In this document: in pieces, positions 1-8,145 of the stretch
Layout: each line of letters starts with the position of its first letter
Numbering within the stretch: position 1 is the stretch's first letter
DNA from: CAZOHN01 sp964579325
GTDB taxonomy: Bacteria; Pseudomonadota; Alphaproteobacteria; Rhodobacterales; Rhodobacteraceae
Reading direction: 5' to 3'
Length of the DNA stretch: 22,377 nt
Assembly: GCA_964579325.1 (NCBI GenBank)
Contig: CAZOHN010000038.1
Coordinates: forward strand, 1 to 22,377
Translations under genes and position numbers: made by a program
The notes under the pieces: generated by a model
Told to the model about the DNA's origin: nothing
The model's input: only the letters and a program-made list of their open reading frames with translations
Databases searched by the model: none

Positions 1-1605
1 GTCGCGGTTCTCGACGAAGCCGACGAGATGCTCGACCTCGGGTTCCGCGAGGACCTCGAGTTCATCCTCAAGAGCGCGCCCGAAAGCCGCCGCACCCTGA
101 TGTTCTCGGCCACCGTGCCCGCGGCCATCGAAAAGCTCGCGCGCGAGTTCCAGCGCGACGGGCTGCGCGTGGCGGCGATGGGCGAGGCGCGCCAGCATGG
201 CGATATCGCCTATCGCGCCCTGTCGGTGGCCCCCCGCGACCGCGAGAACGCGATCTTCAACATGCTGCGCTTCTACGAGGCGCGCACGGCCATCGTGTTC
301 TGCAAGACGCGCGCCAACGTGAACCACCTGCTTGCGCGGATGAACAATCGCGGCTTCCGGGCGGTGGCACTCTCGGGCGAGCTGTCCCAGCAGGAGCGGA
401 CGCACGCGCTGCAGGCCCTGCGCGACGGGCGTTCGCGGGTCTGCATCGCCACCGATGTCGCGGCGCGCGGTATCGACCTGCCGGGGCTGGAGTTGGTGAT
501 TCATGCGGACCTTCCAACGAACTCCGAGACGCTCCTGCACCGGTCGGGCCGCACCGGGCGGGCGGGCGCGAAGGGCGTCTCGGCGCTGATCGTCACGCCA
601 TCGGAGGCGCGCAAGGCGCAACGCCTGCTGCAAGGGGCGAACGTGGTGGCCGAATGGGGCAGGGCGCCCTCGGCCGAGGAGGTCAGCGCGCGCGACGACG
701 TGCGGATGCTCGACCACCCCGCTCTGTCGACCCCGCTCGACGACATGTCGCTCGCTGCTGCCCTCGTGGCGCAGTTCGGCGCCGAACAGGTCGCCGCCGC
801 CTTCGTCCAGCTCTGGCGCGAAGGCCGCCCGCCGCCCGAGGAACTGACCCAGGTCGCCCCGCCCCCGGACGCCGCGACCCCGCGCGCCCCGCGCGAGTTC
901 GGGCCGTCCGCCTGGTTCTCGCTCTCCGTCGGACACAGCGGGCGGGCCGAGGCGCGCTGGCTCCTGCCCAAGATCTGCGAGGCCGGAGGCATCACCCGGA
1001 ATGCGATCGGCGCGATCCGCGTCCGCGAACACGAGACCTTCGTGCAGATCGCTTCCGAGGAAGCCCCCCGCTTCGGCGACAGGCTCGAGGTCGAGCCGGG
1101 CCTTGTCATGACCCGCCTTGCCGGCGATCCGCCGATCGACGGCAGGTCTGAGCCCCGCGCGGCGCCCAAGGCCGGGCGTCCGGTGCGCGACGGGCAGCCG
1201 AGGGCCCGCGAGAGGGCAGCAGAGACGGTGGACCGGACCCGGCCTGCACCCCAGCCGACCCAACCACCGACGACCCAACCGCCCGCTCTGTCGGACGCGA
1301 CGGAAACCGCGCCTGCACCCGCACGGCCGGCAGAGGCCACCGCTGCCAGACCCTCACCCACTCGCCCGCCCGGTCCCAAGCCGCGCTGGAGCACCGCACA
1401 GAAGGCCGCCCGGACGAAGAAGGATGCCGCCGGCCAGCCGCATGACACTGACGCGGGAGCCGGCAAGGACAAGGGCAAGCGCAAGGCCAAGGCCAAGGGC
1501 CGTCCGTTCGGTGCCCCCCCGGGGAAACCGTTGGGCAAGTCCTCAACGCCCCGCCATGCACCCGGCGGTACGGCGCCGCCACGTCGACCGAAGGGCCGTA
1601 GCTAG
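1..1605 (+). CDS. DEAD-box RNA helicase with DbpA-like RNA-binding domain (5' truncated by window edge)
   Basis: ATP-dependent RNA helicase, probably acting in ribosome assembly or RNA remodelling in the cytoplasm. The frame is open from base 1. The first residues read VAVLDEADEML, so motif II (DEAD, codons 5-8) lies at the window edge and the N-terminal part (Q motif, Walker A, Ia, Ib) is outside. Motif III SAT is at codons 36-38, motif V ATDVAARGID near codons 150-160, and motif VI HRSGRTGR at codons 180-187. After the second RecA domain, about codons 300-370 (around WFSLSVGHSGRAEARWLLPK) look like the DbpA RNA-binding domain that targets 23S rRNA in E. coli DbpA. The last 150 or so codons form a low-complexity tail rich in Pro, Ala, Arg and Lys, ending KGRS. 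Helicase identity is secure; the specific RNA target is inferred. Confidence 0.93.
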   Translation, partial: VAVLDEADEMLDLGFREDLEFILKSAPESRRTLMFSATVPAAIEKLAREFQRDGLRVAAMGEARQHGDIAYRALSVAPRDRENAIFNMLRFYEARTAIVFCKTRANVNHLLARMNNRGFRAVALSGELSQQERTHALQALRDGRSRVCIATDVAARGIDLPGLELVIHADLPTNSETLLHRSGRTGRAGAKGVSALIVTPSEARKAQRLLQGANVVAEWGRAPSAEEVSARDDVRMLDHPALSTPLDDMSLAAALVAQFGAEQVAAAFVQLWREGRPPPEELTQVAPPPDAATPRAPREFGPSAWFSLSVGHSGRAEARWLLPKICEAGGITRNAIGAIRVREHETFVQIASEEAPRFGDRLEVEPGLVMTRLAGDPPIDGRSEPRAAPKAGRPVRDGQPRARERAAETVDRTRPAPQPTQPPTTQPPALSDATETAPAPARPAEATAARPSPTRPPGPKPRWSTAQKAARTKKDAAGQPHDTDAGAGKDKGKRKAKAKGRPFGAPPGKPLGKSSTPRHAPGGTAPPRRPKGRS

Positions 1606-2133
1606 CCGTTACATAGACGCTGCGCGTCCGAGACGACGCGTGACGCACGAGAGTGTTGCCCTCCATCCGTCTCGTGCCCCCTCCGGCAGGACATCGCGGC
1701 GCCTGGGACCGGTCGATGCCTTGGACGCTGAACGCCTGGGTCATGGCGGTGAATGGAGCGGATGTCCGTCGCAAGGCGACGTCGGGACTGCAGGATCGGA
1801 AGATTCGGTCGCATCGGGCGCCTGGCCGGTGTGACCCGCGCATGCGAGAGCTGGCGTTGGAGAGCGTTGCCGCTGGAACTGCCCTTTGACGCCTAGTTCG
1901 AACGCCGCTCGCGGCCGGGATCTGTCCCGCTGCGGGCTTGCTCCGCTTGCTCCGGGTCGTTGCTCCATGACGTCGGGCGACGTGCCGGCAGGAAGGCTAA
2001 AAGGAAGTCGGGCAGGCGAACGCCCGCCAAGGGAGATGGACTGGACTGCCGCCGTTCCTCGGCCGCAGGACCGCACGCCAGGCTGGGCCGGGTCGTGTCG
2101 AAGGTCGCCGGCAGCTGTCGACCTCGCTGTTCT
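1606..2133. other. Gene-poor region between helicase and desaturase
   Basis: About 530 bases between a plus-strand and a minus-strand gene that end towards each other. Several short open frames exist on both strands, but they are Arg/Pro/Ala-rich, overlap each other, lack good ribosome binding sites and match no family I recognise. I see no tRNA, no U-tract terminator and no clear repeat. It may be decayed coding DNA or a long 3' region. Confidence 0.5.
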
Positions 2134-3159
2134 TCAGACGTTGCCATACCGGGCGCGTGCCTCGGCAAAAGACATCAGCTTGCCCTGTGCTTCGTCCCAT
2201 AGGTGCAGCCTTACTGTCGAAAAGCTCTCTCGGATGGTCAGGCGCTGGGCGTCGGCCAGTTCGCGGTGATCGCGTATCACTTCGGTCAGCCGGTAGAACG
2301 GAATGCGCGAGTACAGGTGATGCACATGATGGATTCCGATATTGCCGGACAGCCAGCGCAGCGGCTCGGGCAGGACGTAGTGTGAACTGCCTTCAAGGGC
2401 GGCGTCATGCAGCTGCCAGTCCTCGCCCTTGGACCAGTGGGTCTTCTCGAACTGGTGTTGCACATAGAAGAGCCACACCCCGATGGTCGCCGCGATCACC
2501 GAAGTCGGAAGAAATATCAGGAGCACCGGCAGGAGGCCGCCGAACCAGATGATCAGCCCCAGCGCGATGCCGATCATCGCGTTGGTGCCCATCGCCGAGG
2601 TCCAGTAGCGCCAGCCCGAGTTCATCAGCCCGATCGGAAGCCGGTTCTGCAAGATGAAGAGGTACGCAGGACCCAGCACGAACAGGACGACCGGGTGCCG
2701 ATAGAGCCGATAGAGGAGGCGCCCGGACGCCGAACGCGCGCGGTACTCCTCGATCGTCAATGTCAGCACGTCTCCGATGCCGCGCTGATCGAGATTGCCG
2801 TGGTGGGCGTGGTGAATGGAATGCGTACGACGCCAAACCGCGTATGGGGTCAGGGTCAGAACGCCGAGCAAGCGGCCGACCCAATCCTGCGCCTGTCGGT
2901 TCTTGAGAAACGCGCCGTGCCCGCAATCGTGCTGGATGATGAAGATCCGCACCAGGAAGGCTCCGTTTGCCACGGCCAGGGCCACAGCGAGCCAGGGACT
3001 GACCGAGAGCGCCATCCAGGCCAGGGCCCACAGGGCCAGGAAGGGCGTCAGAGTGGCGGCGAGTTCGAGAAGGCTGCGCCGGGTCGATGGCTCGCGATAT
3101 CGCGCCAAGGTGCTGAGCCATTCGCGTGCAGTGCGGGGGGAAGTGCTGAGGTCGGGCAT
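2134..3159 (-). CDS. Membrane fatty-acid desaturase
   Basis: Integral-membrane di-iron desaturase that introduces a double bond into an acyl chain. The 341-residue protein carries the three histidine boxes of the family: H77-DCG-H81, the cluster HSIHHAHH at 113-120, and HHVHH at 277-281. Hydrophobic segments lie around 31-75 and around 160-232 (two or more spans), the expected topology with the boxes facing the cytoplasm. The QHDCGHGAF and HSIHHAHH context resembles delta-12/omega-6 type acyl-lipid desaturases more than sterol or carotenoid enzymes, but regioselectivity cannot be read from sequence. It starts at an ATG with a poor ribosome binding site. It stands alone, with no lipid or electron-transfer partner beside it. 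Confidence 0.9.
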   Translation of the reverse strand: MPDLSTSPRTAREWLSTLARYREPSTRRSLLELAATLTPFLALWALAWMALSVSPWLAVALAVANGAFLVRIFIIQHDCGHGAFLKNRQAQDWVGRLLGVLTLTPYAVWRRTHSIHHAHHGNLDQRGIGDVLTLTIEEYRARSASGRLLYRLYRHPVVLFVLGPAYLFILQNRLPIGLMNSGWRYWTSAMGTNAMIGIALGLIIWFGGLLPVLLIFLPTSVIAATIGVWLFYVQHQFEKTHWSKGEDWQLHDAALEGSSHYVLPEPLRWLSGNIGIHHVHHLYSRIPFYRLTEVIRDHRELADAQRLTIRESFSTVRLHLWDEAQGKLMSFAEARARYGNV

Positions 3160-3633
3160 CCAGGCCTGTCGTTGTCTTGCCGGCTTCGCCCCGGCGGCTT
3201 CTTGTCGTTCCTAGGCAGAAGACCACCGGGCGAGCAGGCAGTTCAGGCCTTCAAGCGGTTACGGAGTGTCGCGGCTGTTTTCAACCGAATTGGTAGTTCT
3301 CGACCCTGAATATCCGACTTGCCCCAAAAGGAACTGACGCGCATCGGGATCGACCGCGCAAGGAACATGCCACACGTGCGTGAAGAGTAGGTTACGAGCC
3401 GCGCCCGAAGGGCGCAGAGTCCAAGCGGAATCCACCAACGGGCGACGGTAGCCGAACGCAAGTGTTCGCGGCCTTCGATGCTGACGACCGGATGGGCAGC
3501 GCGTACGCGATCTTCAGGAACAGAATGGTTCGTCGTCGTGCGCAGCATGAACTATCCTGCCCGGGAGTTGGAGCCTCCGGCAAACCCGGCTTGGTTCACC
3601 GTCGGCGGCCGACGGGTTGCACGAGCAGCTCGA
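3160..3633. other. Gene-poor region between desaturase and SorC-type regulator
   Basis: About 470 bases upstream of the desaturase and downstream of the minus-strand regulator. A 101-codon minus-strand open frame (3243-3548) and overlapping plus-strand frames have no recognisable domains. The plus strand at about 3331-3375 reads ELTRIGIDRARNMPHV before a stop, faintly like the N-terminus of IS110-family transposases (xIGIDLAKNxFxVH), so this may be old insertion-sequence debris. Any desaturase promoter would lie in the right-proximal part near 3160-3260, but no convincing boxes are visible. Confidence 0.4.
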
Positions 3634-4608
3634 CTAGAGAGCCAGAAGCGAAGTTGCCGTCATCTCGTCGGTAACCAGCATGGTCGCCACGCCGACCCGC
3701 AGGGCGCCGGCGATGGCCGTGAGCTTGTTGGGCCCGCCCGCGCAGAGGATCCGTACCGGAACGCTGCGGATCTCCTCCGGGCCGATGCCGAGGCACAGTC
3801 GATTGAGAGGGTGGTCAATCTGACGCCCGTTGCTGCCGATGAACCGGCCCAGCAGATTGCCGACCGCGCCCGCAGCAACGGCCGAGTCGCGATCCTCGGC
3901 CGAGAGGACGCCGGAGTCGAACAGGCTCGACATCGTTGTTCCCCCGATGCTCAGCAAGGCCATTTGCGCCTCGCGGGCCTTGCTCAGTGTTTCGCGGATC
4001 ACCGGCTGGGCATCGATGGCGGCCTTTGTCTCGGGGCTGTCACACAGGATTGGTCCCGGCAGATAGAAGCATTCGGCATTCAATCGCTGCGCCAGGACCG
4101 AACAGGCCTCGTAACGGTCGATGGTCGATCTGGTCGCAAGCGACCCCAGCAGGGGGACGACCGACAGGTTCTGCGCCGCGACCGGCTCGAGCGCCGTCGC
4201 CAGCGCGCGGAGCGTTGCCCCCCAGGACACCGCGATCGTCATGCCATCCTCGATGACCGGCGCAACGATCGACGCGGCGTAGTGACCGATGACGGAAGAA
4301 AGCGGAAAGTCAGCCGTCGTATCGGATGGGCACACATAGGCTGCATGCAGGCCGAACCTCTCCGAGAGCTGGTCCTCAAGCGCCAGCCGGGGCGCAGACG
4401 ACACGTTGAGCTGGACCCGCACCATGCCGCGTTCCCGCGCCTGTGCCAGCATCCGGTGCGCCTTGAACCGCGTGATCCCGAGTCGCTTTGCGATGTCCGC
4501 CTGTGTCAGGCCGAGCACGTAGTACTGATGCGCCACCCGGGCGATGCCGTCGTCGACCGCACTCGACTGGTGCCCGGCGGCTGGCAAATGCTCGTCTACT
4601 CTGCTCAT
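3634..4608 (-). CDS. SorC-family sugar-responsive transcriptional regulator
   Basis: DNA-binding regulator whose C-terminal domain binds a phosphorylated sugar or polyol. The 324-residue product has an N-terminal helix-turn-helix at about 34-56 (LTQADIAKRLGITRFKAHRM), then the SorC sugar-binding fold from about 70 onward, with VSWGATLRALA, LSIGGTTMSSLF and ILCAGGPNKLTAIAGAL as typical segments. I prefer the ATG at 4608: a GTG at 4671 is also in frame, but the best minus-strand promoter-like boxes (TTGTGC near 4702-4697, TACAAA near 4678-4673) would start transcription at or downstream of that GTG. It diverges from the permease operon starting at 4784 and so probably controls that operon and itself. 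Relatives include regulators of polyol and pentitol loci (SmoC, EryD type). The effector is unknown. Confidence 0.9.
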   Translation of the reverse strand: MSRVDEHLPAAGHQSSAVDDGIARVAHQYYVLGLTQADIAKRLGITRFKAHRMLAQARERGMVRVQLNVSSAPRLALEDQLSERFGLHAAYVCPSDTTADFPLSSVIGHYAASIVAPVIEDGMTIAVSWGATLRALATALEPVAAQNLSVVPLLGSLATRSTIDRYEACSVLAQRLNAECFYLPGPILCDSPETKAAIDAQPVIRETLSKAREAQMALLSIGGTTMSSLFDSGVLSAEDRDSAVAAGAVGNLLGRFIGSNGRQIDHPLNRLCLGIGPEEIRSVPVRILCAGGPNKLTAIAGALRVGVATMLVTDEMTATSLLAL

Positions 4609-4665
4609 ACGCGGCCCATCTCTGCCGTCCGCACCCAAGCTGGCAAACGGTGGTTCGTCAACGCT

Positions 4666-4732
4666 TTGCACTTTTGTAGCGGGTTAGAAATTTGTTGCAC
4701 AAGGATTTGTGACATGCCAGAAAATATTGCAA
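4666..4732. promoter_or_regulatory. Divergent promoter/operator region of the first ABC operon
   Basis: An AT-rich island between the regulator (minus) and permease operon (plus). It holds three similar hexamers in the same orientation: TTGCAC at 4666-4671, TTGCAC at 4695-4700 and TTGCAA at 4727-4732, spaced 29 and 32 bases (about three helical turns). The middle one sits in a short dyad, TTGT-TGC-ACAA (4692-4702). This is a plausible binding array for the adjacent SorC-type protein, which would act as an oligomer. It is inferred from position and pattern only. Confidence 0.4.
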
Positions 4733-4783
4733 AATGGTCTTGTGGCGAACACTGCGGCGCGGCGGCGGGAAGGCGAATTCGCG

Positions 4784-5656
4784 ATGATCCGGGCACTATC
4801 TGCGGACCGTCCATTGATATGGCTCATGCCGCTTGTCGTCATGCTGGTGGCCTTCACCATTCTTCCGCTGTTCTACAATGTGTGGCTCAGCTTTCACGAG
4901 TATGTGCCGAGGGAGCGTGGGCTCAAGTTCGTGGGCGCGTCCAACTGGCGCCAGCTCTTCGGCGATGCGCGGATGTGGCAGGCCCTCGGCATCACGATGT
5001 TCTATTTCGCGGTCGTGCTGACGGTAGAGGTCGTACTCGGCATGGCCATCGCCCTCCTTCTGGACGCCGAGGAGTTCGGCTTCGGCCTGTTGCGCACGTT
5101 GCTGACGCTGACGCTCGTGGTGCCGCCGGCGATCACGGGAATGATGTTCCTGCTCATGCAGGACGCCGAGTTCGGCGTGATCACCTATGTGCTTGAGGCG
5201 CTCGGCATCCTCGACAAGACCTCGCCGATCCTGTCCACCGCGTCGACGGCGCTCTGGGGGGTGATGCTGGCTGATGTCTGGCAATGGACGCCGTTCATGG
5301 TGCTGATCTTCCTTGCCGGTTTGCGCTCCCTGCCGGCCGAGCCCTATGAGGCGGCGATGCTGGACGGCGCTTCTGCCTTCATGGTGTTCCGGAGGATCAC
5401 CCTGCCCCTGCTGCGCAAGGTGATCGCCGTCGCCATCCTGATCCGCGGGATCGATGTCTTTCGCATGTTCGACTACGTGTTCGTGATGACCAGCGGTGGG
5501 CCGGGCACTGCAACCTATACCCTGTCGCTGTACAGCTGGCAGCAGACCTTCAGCTTCATCAAGTGGGGTTACGGCGCGACCCTGTCGCTGTTCACGCTCG
5601 TCATCATCCTGATCATTGCCAACCTCTTCATCTGGATTGCAAAGGTGCGCTGGTAA
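4784..5656 (+). CDS. ABC sugar/polyol importer, MalF-type inner-membrane permease
   Basis: First of two transmembrane subunits of a carbohydrate ABC importer (binding-protein-dependent transport family, MalF/UgpA/SmoF type). The 290-residue product has six predicted spans, beginning with LIWLMPLVVMLVAFTILPLF at about 11-30. The EAA loop that docks on the ATPase is intact: E189-A-A-M-L-D-G195 followed by FRRITLPLL. The start at 4784 is chosen because a GGGAAGG ribosome binding site lies 10 bases upstream; a longer in-frame extension to 4709 would translate the operator region. Its stop overlaps the next permease start (TAATG), so the two are translationally coupled. Substrate is not determinable. 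Confidence 0.92.
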   Translation: MIRALSADRPLIWLMPLVVMLVAFTILPLFYNVWLSFHEYVPRERGLKFVGASNWRQLFGDARMWQALGITMFYFAVVLTVEVVLGMAIALLLDAEEFGFGLLRTLLTLTLVVPPAITGMMFLLMQDAEFGVITYVLEALGILDKTSPILSTASTALWGVMLADVWQWTPFMVLIFLAGLRSLPAEPYEAAMLDGASAFMVFRRITLPLLRKVIAVAILIRGIDVFRMFDYVFVMTSGGPGTATYTLSLYSWQQTFSFIKWGYGATLSLFTLVIILIIANLFIWIAKVRW

Positions 5657-6540
5657 TGATGGTCCGGTCCCGCTCGTCCCGGACGATCCGTGCCCTGGCG
5701 GGCTGGGCTGTCGTCGCGCTTTTCGCCTTTCCGCTCTACTACTGGCTGACGGTTGCCTTCAAGGACGGGCGCGAGATCTTCAACTATCCACCGCATGTGT
5801 GGTCGTTCGAGCCGACGATGCGGAACTTCGAAGAGGTGTTCGGCATCTCGTTCGGCTTCGGCTTCGGCGAGCAGCGCGAGGTGCTGCCGGGCGGTGGCAA
5901 CTGGCGAATGGGGCCGCGGCTGTGGGATTCTGTGGTCATCGCGTTGTTCTCTACCATGATCTCCGTCGCGGTGGCCACGTTGGCCGCCTATGCCCTCAGC
6001 CGGATGCAGTTCCGGGGAAGGCATCAGTTCGTGGCCTGGGTTCTTTCCACGCGCATGATGCCGCCGGTCGCCGTAGCCATCCCGATGTTCTTCATCTACA
6101 AGGACGTAGGCCTTCTGGACACGTATTCGGGTATCGTTCTGATCCACGCGATCATGAACATGCCGCTGGCTGTCCTGTTGATGAAGAGTTTCTTCGATGA
6201 CATCCCGGCCGAGATCGACGAAAGTGCAATGGTGGATGGCGCGTCGCGCTGGCTGATCTTCAGGCGCATCATCCTGCCGATCGTGAAGGGCGGCATGGCC
6301 GCGACCGCGGTGCTGTGCTTCATATTCTCGTGGACCGAATTCCTGTTCGTCCTGACGCTGACGCAGACCGGGCTGAAGACCGTTCCGGTCGTGGCGTCGA
6401 CCTTCGTGACCTCCACCGGCACCGCCTGGGGCAACATGGCCGCGCTCGGGGCGGCGGCGATGATCCCGGCGTTCATCTTCATTCTGCTCGTGCAGAAGCA
6501 CCTCGTGCGCGGCCTCACGCTGGGCTCCGTAAAGCAATGA
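5656..6540 (+). CDS. ABC sugar/polyol importer, MalG-type inner-membrane permease
   Basis: Second transmembrane subunit, MalG/UgpE/SmoG type, 294 residues. It begins inside the stop of the upstream permease (shared A of TAATG); a second ATG follows directly. The first span is at about 14-34 (GWAVVALFAFPLYYWLTVAF). The coupling loop is E189-S-A-M-V-D-G195 with FRRIILPIV after it, a mild EAA to ESA variant. A Gly/Phe-rich loop after span one (about 63-85, FGISFGFGFGEQREVLPGGG) is longer than in compact MalG proteins and would face the periplasm. The LSTRMMPPVAVAIPMF segment is typical of the family. It partners with the neighbouring permease, the binding protein at 6582 and the ATPase at 8888. 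Confidence 0.92.
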   Translation: MMVRSRSSRTIRALAGWAVVALFAFPLYYWLTVAFKDGREIFNYPPHVWSFEPTMRNFEEVFGISFGFGFGEQREVLPGGGNWRMGPRLWDSVVIALFSTMISVAVATLAAYALSRMQFRGRHQFVAWVLSTRMMPPVAVAIPMFFIYKDVGLLDTYSGIVLIHAIMNMPLAVLLMKSFFDDIPAEIDESAMVDGASRWLIFRRIILPIVKGGMAATAVLCFIFSWTEFLFVLTLTQTGLKTVPVVASTFVTSTGTAWGNMAALGAAAMIPAFIFILLVQKHLVRGLTLGSVKQ

Positions 6541-6581
6541 CACCTACGACCAAACGACAAGCATCTCGGGAGGATGAAACC

Positions 6582-8072
6582 ATGAAAGACAGCGACAAGA
6601 AGCTATACAGAGCCAAGATCGTCGATGACTACGTCAAGGGGCGGATGAACCGCCGGTCGTTCCTGCGCAACGCCGGTGTGCTGGGACTGGGGGCTGGTGT
6701 CCTTGGTTCGGGCCTCGTGCGCCCATTCCGGGCGACGCCCGCTCTTGCGCAAGGGCTGGAGCCGGATTCGGCCATGCTTGACTGGGTGCGCGAGGTCTCC
6801 AAGCCCTTCGCGGGAACGACGCTGAAGCTGGCGACGGAATCGACACCGCCATCGAATGCGCTGAACAGCCAGCTCAAGCAGTTCTTCGAGGCGGCCTCGG
6901 GCATGAAGGTCGAGATCGAGGTGCTGCCGCTGGAGCAGGTCCTGCAGAAGCTGACGCTGGACATCGCCTCGCAACTTGGCAGCTACGACCTCTACTACAT
7001 CGACCAGAGCTGGGCGGCCTCGGTCAGCCGCGACGTGTTCGACCCGCGCGAACAGATTGAGGCCAAGCCCGATCTGGCGATGCCGAACTACAACATCGAC
7101 GATTTCCTCCCGGCGCTGGTGGACGGGATCGCCAAGTACGAGGACCGCTGGGTCGGCGTACCCTACGACATTCCGATCTTCATCATGCAGTACCGCCAGG
7201 ACATCTGGGACGAGATGGGCTTCCAGGCTCCGAAAACGCTCGAGGAGTACTACGAGCAGGCAAAGGCGATCACCGAGACGAAGGGCCCGGACATGTACGG
7301 CTCGACGGGCCAGATGAAGTCGGGTCACTACAGTCTGGAATGCGACTGGACGGCGTGGCTTTGGGGACATGGCGGGTCGATCTTCGGATCGGACGGCAAG
7401 TTCACGGGCAACGACGAGGCCGGACTTGCGGCGATGGAGTACTGGGACCGGCTCAAGACCACGATGCCCCCGGGTGTCGATGGCTGGACATGGGACGGGC
7501 AGGGCCAGTCGGTTGCGCAGGGTGTCGCGGCGTCGATGATGAGCTGGGGCGAATTCTTCCCCTACTTCGACGACCCAAGCGCCACCAAGGTCTCGGGCCT
7601 CATGTCGGCCGCCCGCTGCCCCGCCCCCAAGGCGCTGCGGACTGTCGCGGATACCGGATACGGCGAGATCCCCGGCGTCGGCCACCAGGGCGGCTCGTCG
7701 CTTGCGGTGTCGCGCAACTCCAAGAACCCGGATGCGGCGTGGATCTTCATGCAGTGGGCGACGTCCTACGACACCCAGGTGCTGATCACCGCCCTCGGCG
7801 GCGGCACCGGACCGACCCGCGGCAGCGTCTATGACGACCCGCGGATCATCGCCAACAACCGCGTCGGTGCGGGTACAACGCGCCACCTGAACGTTGTCCG
7901 CGAGACCATCGCGCTGGACATGGGGTCGGAGCCCGATCTGCCGGAATGGGCGGAACTGGCGAACGACACCATTCCCGTCCGGCTCGGCAAGTACTTTGCC
8001 GGGGAGTATGCCTCGGCCAAGGAGGCGATGGACGATATCGCCCAGGCTACCGACGCAATCGTCGCCGGCTGA
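6582..8072 (+). CDS. ABC importer solute-binding protein, Tat-exported (family 1 / UgpB-like)
   Basis: Periplasmic carbohydrate-binding protein of 496 residues (cluster B, COG1653 type) that delivers substrate to the two permeases. It carries a twin-arginine signal: N23-RRSFLR-29, a hydrophobic stretch of about 31-46 and a likely cleavage site after A56 (ATPALA-Q). Export in folded form is therefore predicted, unlike the Sec signal of the second binding protein in this window. The start at 6582 has a GGGAGGA ribosome binding site 7 bases upstream; an in-frame ATG at 6537, overlapping the previous stop, would add 15 residues ahead of the signal. Segments such as YDLYYIDQSW and GGSSLAVSRNSKNPDAAWIFMQW are typical of the family. 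A perfect hairpin follows the stop. Confidence 0.92.
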   Translation: MKDSDKKLYRAKIVDDYVKGRMNRRSFLRNAGVLGLGAGVLGSGLVRPFRATPALAQGLEPDSAMLDWVREVSKPFAGTTLKLATESTPPSNALNSQLKQFFEAASGMKVEIEVLPLEQVLQKLTLDIASQLGSYDLYYIDQSWAASVSRDVFDPREQIEAKPDLAMPNYNIDDFLPALVDGIAKYEDRWVGVPYDIPIFIMQYRQDIWDEMGFQAPKTLEEYYEQAKAITETKGPDMYGSTGQMKSGHYSLECDWTAWLWGHGGSIFGSDGKFTGNDEAGLAAMEYWDRLKTTMPPGVDGWTWDGQGQSVAQGVAASMMSWGEFFPYFDDPSATKVSGLMSAARCPAPKALRTVADTGYGEIPGVGHQGGSSLAVSRNSKNPDAAWIFMQWATSYDTQVLITALGGGTGPTRGSVYDDPRIIANNRVGAGTTRHLNVVRETIALDMGSEPDLPEWAELANDTIPVRLGKYFAGEYASAKEAMDDIAQATDAIVAG

Positions 8073-8095
8073 TCGCAGGCGCGGGATCACGAGGA

Positions 8096-8125
8096 GCGAA
8101 CGCGGCGGCCCTGCGCCGCGTTCGC
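8096..8125 (+). terminator. 12-bp perfect hairpin after the binding-protein gene (attenuator or mRNA-stabilising stem)
   Basis: Left arm GCGAACGCGGCG (8096-8107), loop GCCCTG (8108-8113), right arm CGCCGCGTTCGC (8114-8125): a perfect 12-bp GC-rich stem. No U-tract follows; the SDR ribosome binding site GGAGG starts 10 bases later. Stems at this place in ABC operons commonly protect the upstream binding-protein mRNA from 3' decay or reduce read-through, giving more binding protein than downstream enzymes. The structure is seen in the sequence; the role is inferred. Confidence 0.7.
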
Positions 8126-8145
8126 GAAGTCTTCGGAGGCAGACC

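Noticed and set aside
501..1538. 345-codon minus-strand open frame opposite the helicase
   Set aside because: Pure shadow of the helicase C-terminal half; composition (Ser/Ala/Gly/Arg) mirrors the GC-rich sense strand.
1653..2269. Small overlapping open frames on both strands between helicase and desaturase
   Set aside because: No ribosome binding sites, motifs or family resemblance; several frames overlap one another.
3243..3548. 101-codon minus-strand open frame as a small gene
   Set aside because: No domain, no ribosome binding site and an overlapping alternative frame; kept only as part of the gene-poor region.
4609..4671. GTG start 21 codons upstream for the first SorC regulator
   Set aside because: It lies in the operator-like region, at the likely transcription start, and the added residues are not part of the family fold.
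4709..4783. 25-codon N-terminal extension of the first permease
   Set aside because: The extension covers the promoter region; the ATG at 4784 has GGGAAGG upstream and gives the usual permease start.
3478..5196. 572-codon plus-strand open frame
   Set aside because: Runs antisense through the SorC-type regulator and then out of frame through the permease; low-complexity Arg-rich product with no motif.
5569..6543. 324-codon minus-strand open frame
   Set aside because: Antisense to the MalG-type permease; His/Asp/Arg-rich with no hydrophobic or domain pattern.
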